26,125 nucleotides of DNA from Treponema sp. (GCA_017421145.1 JAFOTA010000029.1:1-26125), one strand, 5' to 3'; counted from the first letter of the stretch, positions 1 through 8,036 are shown. The notes: generated by a model not told the origin, from the sequence alone. Translations and numbers: made by a program.

Positions 1-44
1 CAAAAAAGCAGGAGCTTAAGTCAAAGAAAAAATGACGCGCGCAT

Positions 45-73
45 AAAAAAACACCCGGAGAAAAATCCGAGTG
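45..73 (-). terminator. Intrinsic terminator of the flgF-flgG-flgJ operon
   Basis: Read on the minus strand, an 8-base-pair stem (arms 66-73 and 52-59, one G-U pair) with a 6-base A/G-poor loop is followed at once by seven T residues (45-51). It lies about 35 bases beyond the stop codon of the rod-binding gene. This is the textbook form of a Rho-independent terminator and marks the end of the operon. Confidence 0.85.
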
Positions 74-106
74 CATTCGCTTACCATATTCGTAATCTTC
101 TGAAAC

Positions 107-658
107 CTAGCGCTGGCCGGAAAGCTCAAGGTAAATCTGGTCGGCAAGTCCGAAATGGGTTGTCTTTGTCAGGGCCTCCGCGTAGTTGTCGTACATCATG
201 TCCTCGTACATGCCGCGCGCGAATTCATTTTCTTCGCCGAACATGCTTTCATGGTGTATCGTGTCGCGCATTGAAGAAAGCATCATCTTGACAAGGTAGT
301 TTTCCATTTCCTTGGACTGTGCGTACAGTTCGGATGTTTTGTCTATAGTCGGTTTTCCGCCGTTTTTTGTCCTGACAGAAGCCGCCATTCCTTCAGGAGA
401 AGCGTTTTTGTCGGAGGCAGAAGTGTAGTAGTCATAGAATCCCTGCGTGTAGTCGCCGTTCAGACGGTGGTTGCGGGAAATTTGTGATGATGCGACTGAT
501 TCCGGGATTTCCGCCGTATCAGTTTTTTTTGCAGTCATCTCCTGCACCAATGAAAGAAACCTGCTTTCGTCAGCCTTTTCCTGTGCCGCCTGTATTGCGC
601 CAGTTCCGTTTGACAGAGTTCCGGTGATTGCCGTTCCTGAGATTCCGCTCACAGCCAT
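107..658 (-). CDS. flgJ: FlgJ-type flagellar rod-binding protein (no muramidase domain)
   Basis: This 183-residue protein probably caps or chaperones assembly of the flagellar rod in the periplasm. The C-terminal half (about residues 112-183) matches the rod-binding domain of FlgJ: an SKEMENYLVKMML helix, an SSMRDT turn, then a helix with the MYEDMMYDNYAEAL pattern and a final GLADQIYLEL segment. The N-terminal 100 residues are polar and low in hydrophobic residues. The peptidoglycan hydrolase domain of enterobacterial FlgJ is absent, which is usual in spirochaetes, so a separate enzyme must open the wall. It is the last gene of an operon, 21 bases after flgG. A strong Shine-Dalgarno (GGGGAGGA) precedes the ATG. 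The family assignment is good; the exact role is inferred from family and neighbours. Confidence 0.85.
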   Translation of the reverse strand: MAVSGISGTAITGTLSNGTGAIQAAQEKADESRFLSLVQEMTAKKTDTAEIPESVASSQISRNHRLNGDYTQGFYDYYTSASDKNASPEGMAASVRTKNGGKPTIDKTSELYAQSKEMENYLVKMMLSSMRDTIHHESMFGEENEFARGMYEDMMYDNYAEALTKTTHFGLADQIYLELSGQR

Positions 659-679
659 TTCATTCCTCCCCTATTCCGG

Positions 680-1474
680 TTAGCGCTTCAAGGATGTCGC
701 GGTCTGGAGCATGGCATCCGTTGTCTGGATTGCCTTTGAGTTGAACTCGTAGGCCCTCTGCGCGACAATCATCTGCACCATTTCGTTTACCACGGAGACG
801 TTGCTCATTTCAAGGAACTTGTGCTTGGTGGTTCCCATTCCGTCGATTCCAGGTCTTGATGCAATAGGATCTCCCGATGCATTTGTGACTTTGTAGAGGT
901 TGTCGCCAAGGTTTTCAAGACCAACGGAGTTCGGGAAACGGTAAAGCTCAAGCTGTCCCACGTCAATCGGATCAAGGTTTCCGTTCACTTTTACGGTTAC
1001 GCGTCCAAGATCGGAAACCGCAAGCGTTTCAAGCTGGAATCCTTCCGGGAGTATGATTTCCGGGATCACGCGGAGTCCGTTTCCTGTAACGAGCTGACCG
1101 GTTGAGTCAACTTTGAAGGAACCGTCCCTTGTGTACGCCCAGCTTCCGTCATACTGCTGCACGCGGAAAAATCCGTCGCCTACGATTGCTATGTCCGTAT
1201 CAACGCCTGTTGCCTGAAGGGAGCCTTGCGTCATAATCCTCTGGGTCGCACCTACCTTAACGCCGTGTCCCACCTGAATTCCGACCGGGGTGATAGTGTC
1301 CTCGGTTGCGGGGGTTCCGGCAAGCTTTCTGTTCTGGTAGAGCAAATCCTCGAACTCAACGCGGTGCTGCTTGAATCCAGTCGTGTTTACGTTTGAAAGG
1401 TTGTTTGAAATAGTGTCTATGTTCGCCTGCTGTCCGTTCATTCCGGTTGCCGCAGTCCACAAACTTCTTACCAT
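680..1474 (-). CDS. flgG: Flagellar distal rod protein FlgG
   Basis: FlgG polymerises into the distal rod that carries torque from the motor to the hook. The protein is 264 residues, the normal length. The N-terminus has the rod/hook signature (MVRSLWTAATGMNGQQ, then NNLSNVNTTGFK), and residues of about 40-50 (FEDLLYQ) continue the FlgG pattern. The C-terminus has the conserved LEMSNVSVVNEMVQMI and AQRAYEFNSKAIQ helices that form the D0 coiled coil. It follows flgF by 33 bases and precedes the rod-binding gene by 21. GGGAGA lies 8 bases before the ATG. There is no signal peptide, as expected for a substrate of the flagellar type III export system. Confidence 0.95.
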   Translation of the reverse strand: MVRSLWTAATGMNGQQANIDTISNNLSNVNTTGFKQHRVEFEDLLYQNRKLAGTPATEDTITPVGIQVGHGVKVGATQRIMTQGSLQATGVDTDIAIVGDGFFRVQQYDGSWAYTRDGSFKVDSTGQLVTGNGLRVIPEIILPEGFQLETLAVSDLGRVTVKVNGNLDPIDVGQLELYRFPNSVGLENLGDNLYKVTNASGDPIASRPGIDGMGTTKHKFLEMSNVSVVNEMVQMIVAQRAYEFNSKAIQTTDAMLQTATSLKR

Positions 1475-1507
1475 ATTGTATATCTCCCTTTTTTATAGTT
1501 CCGTATA

Positions 1508-2308
1508 TCAGCGGTTGACGACGGCCACTTTGCTCCAGAGAGTTTCCATCATGTCGTCTTCGGTCTGGATTGATTTCTGGTTCGCTTCGTATGCCCTGTT
1601 GACCTCAATCATCTGCACCATCTCGTTCACTACGTTGACGTTGCTTGTTTCGGTGAATCCCTGGAGCACCCTCGGCCTTTCATCACCTTCCGCCACATAG
1701 GGGCTTCCGGCAATCAGGTTCGTGTCCCAGAGTGATTCGCCCTGCTTTTTGAGGTAACGCTCGTTCTCAAATCTGACTATCTTAAGGCGGTCAATGTAAA
1801 CGTCGTTCTCACGGTCGATTATCATTCCGTCCTGATTAACGAAAAATTTGTCGCTTTCAACTGCAATAGGTCCGTTTTCTCCCATCACGGGATATCCGTC
1901 CTTTGTAAGAAGGATGCCCTCTTTTCCGAGAAGGAAGTTTCCGTTTCGGGTGAAGCGCTCTCCGTCAGGTGTCTGTACGACAAAAAATCCTTCGCCGCCG
2001 AGAGCCATGTCCGTGCTCGTTTCCGTTGACTTGAAAGAGCCTTGGTCAAAATCTGTGTAAAGTTCGTTTGTCTCCACGCCAAGCCCCAGGGAACCGACGA
2101 TCGGAGCCACATCATAGGAACCGTTGGATGTCTTATAAACACCGTCCGCATCAACCCTGCGGATAATCAGGTCGCTGAATGCCTTGCTCACCGGGATGTC
2201 CCTCTTAAAACCCGTGGTATCTACGTTGGCAAGGTTGTTGGCAATTGCATCAAGCCTGTTCTGCTGTGCGTTCATACCGCTTGCACCAATATACCATCCT
2301 CTGATCAT
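1508..2308 (-). CDS. flgF: Flagellar proximal rod protein FlgF (FlgG-like, spirochaetal FlhO)
   Basis: This is a second rod protein, a FlgG paralogue placed just upstream of flgG, as in other spirochaetes where it is called FlgF or FlhO. It begins MIRGWYIGASGMNAQQ and continues NNLANVDTTGFKR, and ends with SNVNVVNEMVQMIEVNRAYEANQKSIQ, the paired terminal helices of axial proteins. I chose the ATG at 2308 (266 residues). The frame is open further upstream (to 2365), but GAGG sits 8 bases before this ATG and homologous proteins start here. The upstream start would also lie beyond the transcription start predicted from the sigma-28 promoter at 2332-2358. It is the first gene of the operon flgF-flgG-flgJ. 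Confidence 0.9.
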   Translation of the reverse strand: MIRGWYIGASGMNAQQNRLDAIANNLANVDTTGFKRDIPVSKAFSDLIIRRVDADGVYKTSNGSYDVAPIVGSLGLGVETNELYTDFDQGSFKSTETSTDMALGGEGFFVVQTPDGERFTRNGNFLLGKEGILLTKDGYPVMGENGPIAVESDKFFVNQDGMIIDRENDVYIDRLKIVRFENERYLKKQGESLWDTNLIAGSPYVAEGDERPRVLQGFTETSNVNVVNEMVQMIEVNRAYEANQKSIQTEDDMMETLWSKVAVVNR

Positions 2309-2331
2309 ATGCATTACCTCACTTATAATCA

Positions 2332-2358
2332 TTATCGGCATCAAGAAAAGGAGTTTTA
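2332..2358 (-). promoter_or_regulatory. Sigma-28 (FliA/WhiG) type promoter of flgF-flgG-flgJ
   Basis: On the minus strand TAAA (2358-2355) is followed after exactly 15 bases by GCCGATAA (2339-2332). This matches every position of the enterobacterial sigma-28 consensus TAAA-N15-GCCGATAA. The predicted start near 2325 leaves a leader of about 16 bases that contains the GAGG ribosome site of flgF. The corresponding sigma factor gene, fliA, is in this window at 20255-21043. Confidence 0.85.
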
Positions 2359-2444
2359 TAGTCAAGACAGAAAAAAACGCATTTCCGGGAAATTTATGCC
2401 ATGAAGCAAAAGCTCCGTGAAAACATATAAAACCCGTGAAAATC

Positions 2445-2473
2445 TGTACACAAAGCCTTTTTTTTGGTATAAT
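2445..2473 (+). promoter_or_regulatory. Sigma-70 type promoter of the wbaP-like gene, probably giving a leaderless mRNA
   Basis: TGTACA (2445-2450, four of six matches to TTGACA) and TATAAT (2468-2473) are separated by 17 bases. TGG directly before TATAAT makes it an extended -10. Transcription would start at 2479-2481, on the first bases of the ATG at 2481, so there is no room for a ribosome-binding site and none is visible. Confidence 0.7.
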
Positions 2474-2480
2474 TTAAGAT

Positions 2481-3902
2481 ATGGAAGCAAAAGAATATCC
2501 ATCATATTTCAAGAATCATTTCAAGCGCACCAGTTCCTTTGTTTCTGGAGTTTCCTTGATGCTTATGGACGCATTGGCAATCATGCTCAGCATAGGCATA
2601 GGATTTTTCATCGTGAACTTGTGCAGTCCGCCGTCAATAAATTTCAAGTCTTTCGTGAACTATGCCATATATCTTCCGCTGATTCTTATTGTATTCTACG
2701 CCGCAGGGCTTTATCCGGGAATTCTTCTTGCGCCTCAGGCAGAAGTCAAGAGATTTTCACTCTGCATATTCTTTTCTTTCGTAGGCATTGCAAGCTCCAT
2801 CAACGTGGAGGAAGCCGAAAAATATCCTATTGCGCTGGCCCTTGTAATCTCATGGCCGTTCGCATCAATACTCCTTCCGATTGAAAGGGAAGCATTCCGC
2901 AGCATTTTCGGTAAGCTCAAATGGTGGGGGGTTCCTGCCGTGCTCTACGCAAAAACGCTTCCTGACATAAACATAGCGGACCGCCTTCTGGATCACCCGA
3001 ACTACGGATACCGCCCTGCCCTCATACTGACCGAAAGACCGGTGGCAGAAAAAGAATACCGCGGCATTCCAGTAATGATGAACGGCAGCGACATACTTTC
3101 ACAAGTGCACGGCCTGAACATAAAGGTGGCCATACTCTGCAACTACGAAAAGGATCTGGAAAAAATACACTCATCATACAGGTACGTGATCACGGTGCCG
3201 AAAAAGCAGTCTTTGATAACCATGTCGCTCAACATGAGGGATTTCGGAGGCATACTCGGATACATCTCCACCAACTACCTCACTAAAAGCTTTTCCCGGC
3301 TCATAAAGCGTATAATCGACCTTGCAATAGCTTTCATCGCGCTTCCGTTCGTACTTGTTCTCACGTTGATTTTTGCCCTGCTCATCAAGATAGATTCACG
3401 CGGCCCGGTTTTTTACGGTCATGAGCGTGTCGGGAAAAACAGGAAGAAAATCAAATGCTGGAAATTCCGTTCCATGTACGCGGATTCACAGGAAAGGCTC
3501 AGGCATATTCTCGAAACTGATCCGAAAATGGCTGAAGAATGGGAGCGCAACAGAAAATTCACCGATGACCCAAGGGTTACCAAAATCGGAAAATTCCTCA
3601 GAAAAACAAGTCTTGACGAAATTCCACAGATATGGAACATAATAAAGGGCGATATGTCATTCGTCGGTCCGCGTCCGGTCACAAATGAGGAGCTTGAAAA
3701 ATACTCCGATGCAGCTGATTATGTACTGAGCGTCACTCCGGGTCTGAGCGGCATGTGGCAGACATCAGGCAGAAGCGACACGGGATACGAAGAACGCATT
3801 TCCCTGGACTCATATTACATACAGAACTGGTCTATATGGCTTGACATCTGGATTATAGTAAAAACAATATGGATAGTATTGGTCGGAAAAGGGGCTTATT
3901 AA
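2481..3902 (+). CDS. WbaP-type undecaprenyl-phosphate sugar-1-phosphate transferase
   Basis: This protein is predicted to start synthesis of a surface or secreted glycan by moving a sugar-1-phosphate (galactose or a related sugar) from a nucleotide sugar to undecaprenyl phosphate at the inner membrane. It has 473 residues, close to WbaP. Four membrane segments lie in the first 140 residues, then a soluble region, then a fifth hydrophobic segment (about 275-300) leading into the catalytic domain. That domain shows FYGHERVGKNRKKIKCWKFR, DPRVTKIGKFLRKTSLDEIP, GDMSFVGPRP and TPGLSGMWQTSGRS, all hallmarks of the bacterial sugar transferase family. The sugar cannot be told from sequence alone. The gene is divergent from the flagellar rod operon and overlaps the next gene by 1 base. 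Confidence 0.88.
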   Translation: MEAKEYPSYFKNHFKRTSSFVSGVSLMLMDALAIMLSIGIGFFIVNLCSPPSINFKSFVNYAIYLPLILIVFYAAGLYPGILLAPQAEVKRFSLCIFFSFVGIASSINVEEAEKYPIALALVISWPFASILLPIEREAFRSIFGKLKWWGVPAVLYAKTLPDINIADRLLDHPNYGYRPALILTERPVAEKEYRGIPVMMNGSDILSQVHGLNIKVAILCNYEKDLEKIHSSYRYVITVPKKQSLITMSLNMRDFGGILGYISTNYLTKSFSRLIKRIIDLAIAFIALPFVLVLTLIFALLIKIDSRGPVFYGHERVGKNRKKIKCWKFRSMYADSQERLRHILETDPKMAEEWERNRKFTDDPRVTKIGKFLRKTSLDEIPQIWNIIKGDMSFVGPRPVTNEELEKYSDAADYVLSVTPGLSGMWQTSGRSDTGYEERISLDSYYIQNWSIWLDIWIIVKTIWIVLVGKGAY

Positions 3903-5503
3903 TGAATAAGAAATCACTCGCCCTGCTGACAGCGCTTTTTTTGTCGGCAGGATTTTTATCATATGCACAGGATGCATCCAATGAAACGCCGGAACAGAAC
4001 GCTCAGGCTGTACCTAAATACAAGATAGGCGACATAAATTATACGTCAAAGGGCATTACGAAGCAGTCCGCGCTGAAAAATTCCGTGGAAATCAATACGG
4101 ACATGTTGTTTTCCTCACGCAAGGAAGTTGACGACTATTCCGACAACATAGTGCAGCAGCTGATGAACAAGAGGATTTTCGATGATGTCACAAAGGAAGG
4201 AAAGGAAAACGAACCGGATGAGAACGGCATCATAAAGGTAGATTACGATATTACCGTAACCGAATCAAAAAATTTCCTGATTTTCCCGAAGCCCAACTAC
4301 AGCTCCAACAACGGATTCGAGCTGAAGATAAAGCTCAAGGATTCCAATTTCCTTGGGTTCATGAACACTCTCAACGTGGACCTGAACACGCAGTTCGGAA
4401 CTTCATCGGCACCGGACGATTTCTCAAAAGTGACTCTCGGAACGAATTTCGACTACGCATATCCTTTCCAGCTGGGACCTACGAACAACACATGGAACAA
4501 CGACTTCGCAATCTCATGGTTCATCGGGGACGTTCCTGAATTCAGCTACAGCACGGGCATAACCACATCGATTCCGTTCTCAAACAACCAGCTCCAGGTG
4601 ACTTTCACCCAGTCCATAGCGCGCAAAAACAGCTATGAAACATACGGCGACGCACTGTATCTGACCGAAAACGGAAAAATATCCCTTCCGCTCACATTGG
4701 GATACATAAACGACGTCATTCCATTAAGATACACGCCTTCGATAAACGCCACGTACAACTGGGATTTCGACGGAATAAACCCCGGCAACTCAAGCCTCAA
4801 GGGGCCTTCCATAAGCATTGGGCAGGATCTGGCAATTTCATCCGTAAACTGGAAGGGAAATTTCAGGGACGGATATTCGATTTCGCTGAACCACAGCATA
4901 GCCTACAATTTTTCATCTGAAAACATAATACCGGCCATTTCTGCGGAAATTCAGTATTTCAAGGCATTCAAATACGTAGGCATAAATTCGAGGTTCTTCG
5001 GATACGGAATGCTCAACGACAATGCAAACAACGTCGGATGGAGGATGAGGGGCATACTTGACAACCAGAGCTTCCTCACGACCGATGCAGGACTTTTGCT
5101 CAGCATTGACGTACCGATCCATATAATCACGACGGACTGGCTCGGATGGGCGGCTGCAATTTTCGGTCCGTATGATTCACAGTCACCAGGAGTGCAGAAA
5201 TTCTGGTCATTCCCGCGCAAGCTTTTCGGTGCATTGAATTTCGAGCTTCAGATTTCGCCGTTCATAGACATAGCCCTTACCAGAAACCCGGTGACCGGAA
5301 GGGTGTTCAGCCCCAAGGACGGATTTTACGATGCGGGTATAGAAATCCTCATCTTCCCGACAAGATTCAAAAACTATATAGTCAGGGGAAGCGTAGGATT
5401 CGATCTTGGACGCACGCTTTTCAAGGATCAGGTCGACATGAGCTGGAGAAATCCGAACACAAAGAAATTCGAGATTTCATTCGGTCTCGGACTGAATTAT
5501 TAA
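3902..5503 (+). CDS. Omp85-like outer membrane protein with one POTRA domain
   Basis: This 533-residue protein begins with a signal peptide (MNKKSLALLTALFLSAGF, cleavage near LSYA-Q). Residues of about 30-115 fit one POTRA domain: KIGDINYTSKG, LFSSRKEVDDY, a helix with IVQQLMNKRIFDDV, then a strand ending DYDITVTES. The remaining 400 residues have the alternating pattern of a beta barrel and end in FEISFGLGLNY, an aromatic C-terminus typical of outer membrane proteins. RMRGI about 150 residues from the end, followed by GLLLSIDVPI, resembles the VRGF/Y loop-6 motif and following strand of the Omp85 family. It is shorter than BamA and so may be an accessory translocator. An earlier in-frame start (3869) lies inside the previous gene; the ATG at 3902 has AAGGGG upstream. 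A terminator follows at 5554-5597. Confidence 0.7.
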   Translation: MNKKSLALLTALFLSAGFLSYAQDASNETPEQNAQAVPKYKIGDINYTSKGITKQSALKNSVEINTDMLFSSRKEVDDYSDNIVQQLMNKRIFDDVTKEGKENEPDENGIIKVDYDITVTESKNFLIFPKPNYSSNNGFELKIKLKDSNFLGFMNTLNVDLNTQFGTSSAPDDFSKVTLGTNFDYAYPFQLGPTNNTWNNDFAISWFIGDVPEFSYSTGITTSIPFSNNQLQVTFTQSIARKNSYETYGDALYLTENGKISLPLTLGYINDVIPLRYTPSINATYNWDFDGINPGNSSLKGPSISIGQDLAISSVNWKGNFRDGYSISLNHSIAYNFSSENIIPAISAEIQYFKAFKYVGINSRFFGYGMLNDNANNVGWRMRGILDNQSFLTTDAGLLLSIDVPIHIITTDWLGWAAAIFGPYDSQSPGVQKFWSFPRKLFGALNFELQISPFIDIALTRNPVTGRVFSPKDGFYDAGIEILIFPTRFKNYIVRGSVGFDLGRTLFKDQVDMSWRNPNTKKFEISFGLGLNY

Positions 5504-5553
5504 AAGACGAATCAAAAAAAGATTTTTGGAGTGTAAATCACCCCGGAAGACAT

Positions 5554-5605
5554 AAAAAAACCGCAAAGCATCCGTAATTCAAGCGGACATTTTGCGGATT
5601 TTATG
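5554..5605. terminator. Shared bidirectional terminator
   Basis: CCGCAAA (5561-5567) pairs with TTTGCGG (5591-5597), with a second inner CCG/CGG pairing. On the minus strand the stem is followed by seven T residues (5554-5560), so it is a strong terminator for the ispG operon. On the plus strand it is followed by ATTTTAT and can also stop transcripts from the Omp85-like gene. Confidence 0.8.
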
Positions 5606-5658
5606 GTTAACACTGAATGAGCATACGGGGTATGCTAACCGCTTTCGGATTATTCAGT
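5605..5658. other. Folded intergenic element, possible three-way junction RNA
   Basis: Nested pairings fill this gap. An outer stem ACTGAAT (5612-5618) pairs with ATTCAGT (5652-5658). It encloses a perfect 7-base-pair hairpin AGCATAC-GGG-GTATGCT (5620-5636) and a small CCG-CTTT-CGG hairpin (5639-5648). GGTTA (5605-5609) can instead pair with TAACC (5636-5640), a competing fold. On the minus strand it lies between the stop codon of the secreted protein and the terminator, so it would be part of that mRNA's 3' end. I do not recognise a known RNA family. Confidence 0.45.
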
Positions 5659-5664
5659 TTTCCC

Positions 5665-6864
5665 TTACTTATATGACGCTGATTTTCTTCCTGCATATTC
5701 CTTCCAATATGGTTCAGGAACGGATGAAATAAGGACGGCAAAAAGATCGTCAGAAAAATTCTTGTATCCAAGGTCGCCCGACGTTTCTGCAAGCACACAG
5801 AAAAGTTCCCAGACTCCGTTGTCATTTCCCCAGGAAACTATGTCCGAATACCGGCTTGATTTTTTAAGGAGATCCTGTATGCCCGTGTATGAAAAATCGA
5901 CAAGGCGGTCATCAAGCACGTCCTGAATCCTCGTCACTGCAATTATTGATGCAAGAGCCGCGCATTTCAGGGATTTCAAAAGCTCCGTCTTGACTTCTGC
6001 ATTGGTTTCTACATAGGCCGCTGAAGTCCTGTAATATGATGCAAGCCCGATCAACGCGCTAAGTGACCTGTCGTTGCCGCTTCTGTAAAGCTCGAAAAAA
6101 CGTGACATGGACTTTTTGTCCTTTGAAGATATGACATTGAGCATCGAATTCATCACGTTCTGATTGCTGTACATGGAATCATCGGCGAGTATGTCGGTCA
6201 TGTATTTTTCGTAGTCGGAATAATATCCTGAATTTTTCTTTGTGTTGAGGTAGCGGCTGTAGTTCAATGAATCAAGCTGATTTTTCGCGATGTCGGCCAT
6301 GTCATAGAGTATGTCGTACTTTACGTCAGGCACGCTTAGAAGATCGAACATTTCGTATGCCTTTTTCATGTAGATTTCGGCCTTTTTGATTTCGCCCTCA
6401 AGCTTGTAGACTTTTCCGATGAGATAGTCAGCTTCCGGGTATGAGCTGTTTCTTTCTATAAACGAAAGCAGGTTTGAGAATTTTCCGCCGAATCTGGCAG
6501 TTCCGTAAGTAGAGAGATAGGAATCGACTATTTCCTGCGCATTCTTGAGCTTTCCCCTGACCAATGCTTCCTGCACCAGCTTGATGTCATCACCTGCAAG
6601 ACGTACTGCGGAAGATCTCTGTGCCTGATCCATGGTGTTCTTTTCCCATTCGATCAGAGCCTTGCGCTTGTTCTTCGCCTGTTCTGCAAGTGAGATTGCC
6701 TGCCCGAAATTAGAGTATTCATAAGCGTCCTGAGCCTGTTTCAGTATATACCAATACTCGTCACCGGAAGGTTTTCTAGGCACGGTCGAGCTTTGTGCAT
6801 AAATCGAGCCGGCAACCAAAAGCGATATAAAAACAAGCGATACAGATTTTTTTAAAACATTCAT
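5665..6864 (-). CDS. Secreted helical-repeat (TPR-like) protein of unknown function
   Basis: This 399-residue protein has a signal peptide (MNVLKKSVSLVFISLLVAGS, cleavage near IYA-Q) and no lipobox cysteine, so it is probably soluble in the periplasm. The mature part is almost wholly helical. YWYILKQAQDAYEYSNFGQAISLAEQA and DYLIGKVYKLEGEIKKAEIYMKKAYEMFD-type segments have the A/G/Y spacing of tetratricopeptide repeats, which suggests a binding scaffold, possibly at the cell wall or outer membrane. (The quoted segments are approximate repeat units near residues 37-63 and 145-172.) The start codon follows the ispG stop by 2 bases, so the two genes are translationally coupled, although no functional link to isoprenoid synthesis is evident. 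No enzyme motif is visible. Confidence 0.7.
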   Translation of the reverse strand: MNVLKKSVSLVFISLLVAGSIYAQSSTVPRKPSGDEYWYILKQAQDAYEYSNFGQAISLAEQAKNKRKALIEWEKNTMDQAQRSSAVRLAGDDIKLVQEALVRGKLKNAQEIVDSYLSTYGTARFGGKFSNLLSFIERNSSYPEADYLIGKVYKLEGEIKKAEIYMKKAYEMFDLLSVPDVKYDILYDMADIAKNQLDSLNYSRYLNTKKNSGYYSDYEKYMTDILADDSMYSNQNVMNSMLNVISSKDKKSMSRFFELYRSGNDRSLSALIGLASYYRTSAAYVETNAEVKTELLKSLKCAALASIIAVTRIQDVLDDRLVDFSYTGIQDLLKKSSRYSDIVSWGNDNGVWELFCVLAETSGDLGYKNFSDDLFAVLISSVPEPYWKEYAGRKSASYK

Positions 6865-6866
6865 CC

Positions 6867-7961
6867 TTAAAGAGTCTCCAATTCTTCCCTGAATACCTTA
6901 TCGGCATCTTTTGCGTCAATAGTTCGCACAATTTTGCCTTTTTTAAAGATAATGGCCTTGTTCCCTCCTCCGGCAATGCCCAAATCAGCATGCTTGCCTT
7001 CACCGGGTCCATTAACAACACAACCCATAACGGCAATCGTTACATCTTTTTTCAGGGAAAGAAGCTCTTTCTGCCACCTTTCTACGAAACCATGCACATC
7101 GAACCCTATCCTTCCGCACCTTGGGCAGCTGACGAGCGTGACTCCGCCGGATCTTTTTCCGCACTCATGCAGGATTTCGCGTCCGGCAATGACCTCATTC
7201 TCCGGGCTTGAAGAAAGGCTCACGCGGATGGTCGAACCGATGCCGTCCTTGAGCAGAGCAGAAAATGCAAGCGTTGATTTTACCACTCCGGTTATAAGCG
7301 GGCCGGCTTCCGTAACACCGATGTGAAGCGGGATGTCCGATATTTCAGCGAATTTTCTGTTTGCCTCCACGGTTTCTTCAACGGATGAAGCTTTCATGCT
7401 CACAACTACGTCATTAAAACCAAGGCTGTCAAAAACGGCTGTTTCACGCAAGGCTGTCCGGCAAAGCGCTTCCGCCCTGGTTATTTCACCGGATTCAACG
7501 AGAATCTGAAGATCCTTGGGAAGGCTTCCTGAATTCACTCCGATCCTGATTGCGGCTCCCTTTTTGCGGCATGCATACACGACTTCCTCAACCATGTCCC
7601 GGCTTCCGATGTTTCCAGGATTTATCCTGATTACAGAAACAGGCCCTTCAAGGCATTTCAGTGCAAGCCTGTGGTCAAAATGTATGTCGGCGACAAGGGG
7701 AACGTCCGTATTCGCTGCAATAAGGCACAAAGCTTCCGCGCTTTCCATGTCGGGAACTGCGAAGCGTATTATGTCGCAACCGAGGGATTTCAGGTCGTTT
7801 ATCTGCTTCAATATGGAAACAAGCTTTTCCGAACCTTCGGCAACGTCATTTATGGAATCTTTCCACATTGTCTGCACGGTCACGGGATTGTCACCCCCGA
7901 CAAGAATCTTCCTTATGTTGTTCTGTCCGCCTATAGCGACCGTTCTGGTTTTTCTGTACAT
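6867..7961 (-). CDS. ispG: 4-hydroxy-3-methylbut-2-enyl diphosphate synthase IspG (GcpE)
   Basis: IspG reduces methylerythritol cyclodiphosphate to HMBPP, the penultimate step of the non-mevalonate isoprenoid pathway, in the cytoplasm. The protein is 364 residues, the compact bacterial form: a TIM-barrel half beginning MYRKTRTVAIGG and containing GCDIIRFAVPD, ADIHFD and IRINPGNIG, and a C-terminal iron-sulphur half. The 4Fe-4S ligands are visible as CPRCGR and GCVVNGPGE, the last also giving the conserved glutamate. The frame is open up to 8027, but AGGA lies 8 bases before the ATG at 7961 and the family starts at MYRKTRT. A promoter-like pair sits at 8003-8031. The secreted helical-repeat gene follows after 2 bases. 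Confidence 0.95.
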   Translation of the reverse strand: MYRKTRTVAIGGQNNIRKILVGGDNPVTVQTMWKDSINDVAEGSEKLVSILKQINDLKSLGCDIIRFAVPDMESAEALCLIAANTDVPLVADIHFDHRLALKCLEGPVSVIRINPGNIGSRDMVEEVVYACRKKGAAIRIGVNSGSLPKDLQILVESGEITRAEALCRTALRETAVFDSLGFNDVVVSMKASSVEETVEANRKFAEISDIPLHIGVTEAGPLITGVVKSTLAFSALLKDGIGSTIRVSLSSSPENEVIAGREILHECGKRSGGVTLVSCPRCGRIGFDVHGFVERWQKELLSLKKDVTIAVMGCVVNGPGEGKHADLGIAGGGNKAIIFKKGKIVRTIDAKDADKVFREELETL

Positions 7962-8002
7962 AATCATCTTCCTTATATCTGGATTTCCCCGGCGTTCCGA
8001 TA

Positions 8003-8031
8003 AAAATAGCCGCAAGAACGTAAACATTCAA
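8003..8031 (-). promoter_or_regulatory. Candidate sigma-70 promoter of ispG
   Basis: On the minus strand TTGAAT (8031-8026) and TATTTT (8008-8003) are 17 bases apart, each matching four of six consensus positions. The start would fall near 7996, about 35 bases before the ispG ATG. The spacer is overlapped by an inverted repeat (8009-8036). Confidence 0.4.
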
Positions 8032-8036
8032 GCGGC
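8009..8036 (-). repeat. Imperfect inverted repeat: operator or V-ATPase operon terminator
   Basis: GCCGC and GCGGC form the outer arms, and GAA/TTC pair inside after a symmetric 2x2 mismatch. On the minus strand the repeat is followed by TATTTTTAT, so it could end V-ATPase transcripts about 90 bases beyond atpK. It also covers the spacer of the candidate ispG promoter and could serve as an operator. The sequence alone does not decide between these. Confidence 0.35.

Noticed and set aside
2417..2884. 155-codon frame overlapping the start of the sugar transferase gene
   Set aside because: The transferase frame has membrane helices and catalytic motifs; this frame has no such features and begins before the promoter's -10 box.
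6898..6905. GCCGATAA on the minus strand just before the secreted helical-repeat gene
   Set aside because: It is the Ala-Asp-Lys codons of ispG, and no TAAA-like element lies 15 bases upstream, so it is not a sigma-28 promoter.
7996..8003. TCCGATAA on the plus strand before a possible antisense transcript
   Set aside because: The -35 position (7977-7980) does not match TAAA at any base and there is no downstream plus-strand gene.
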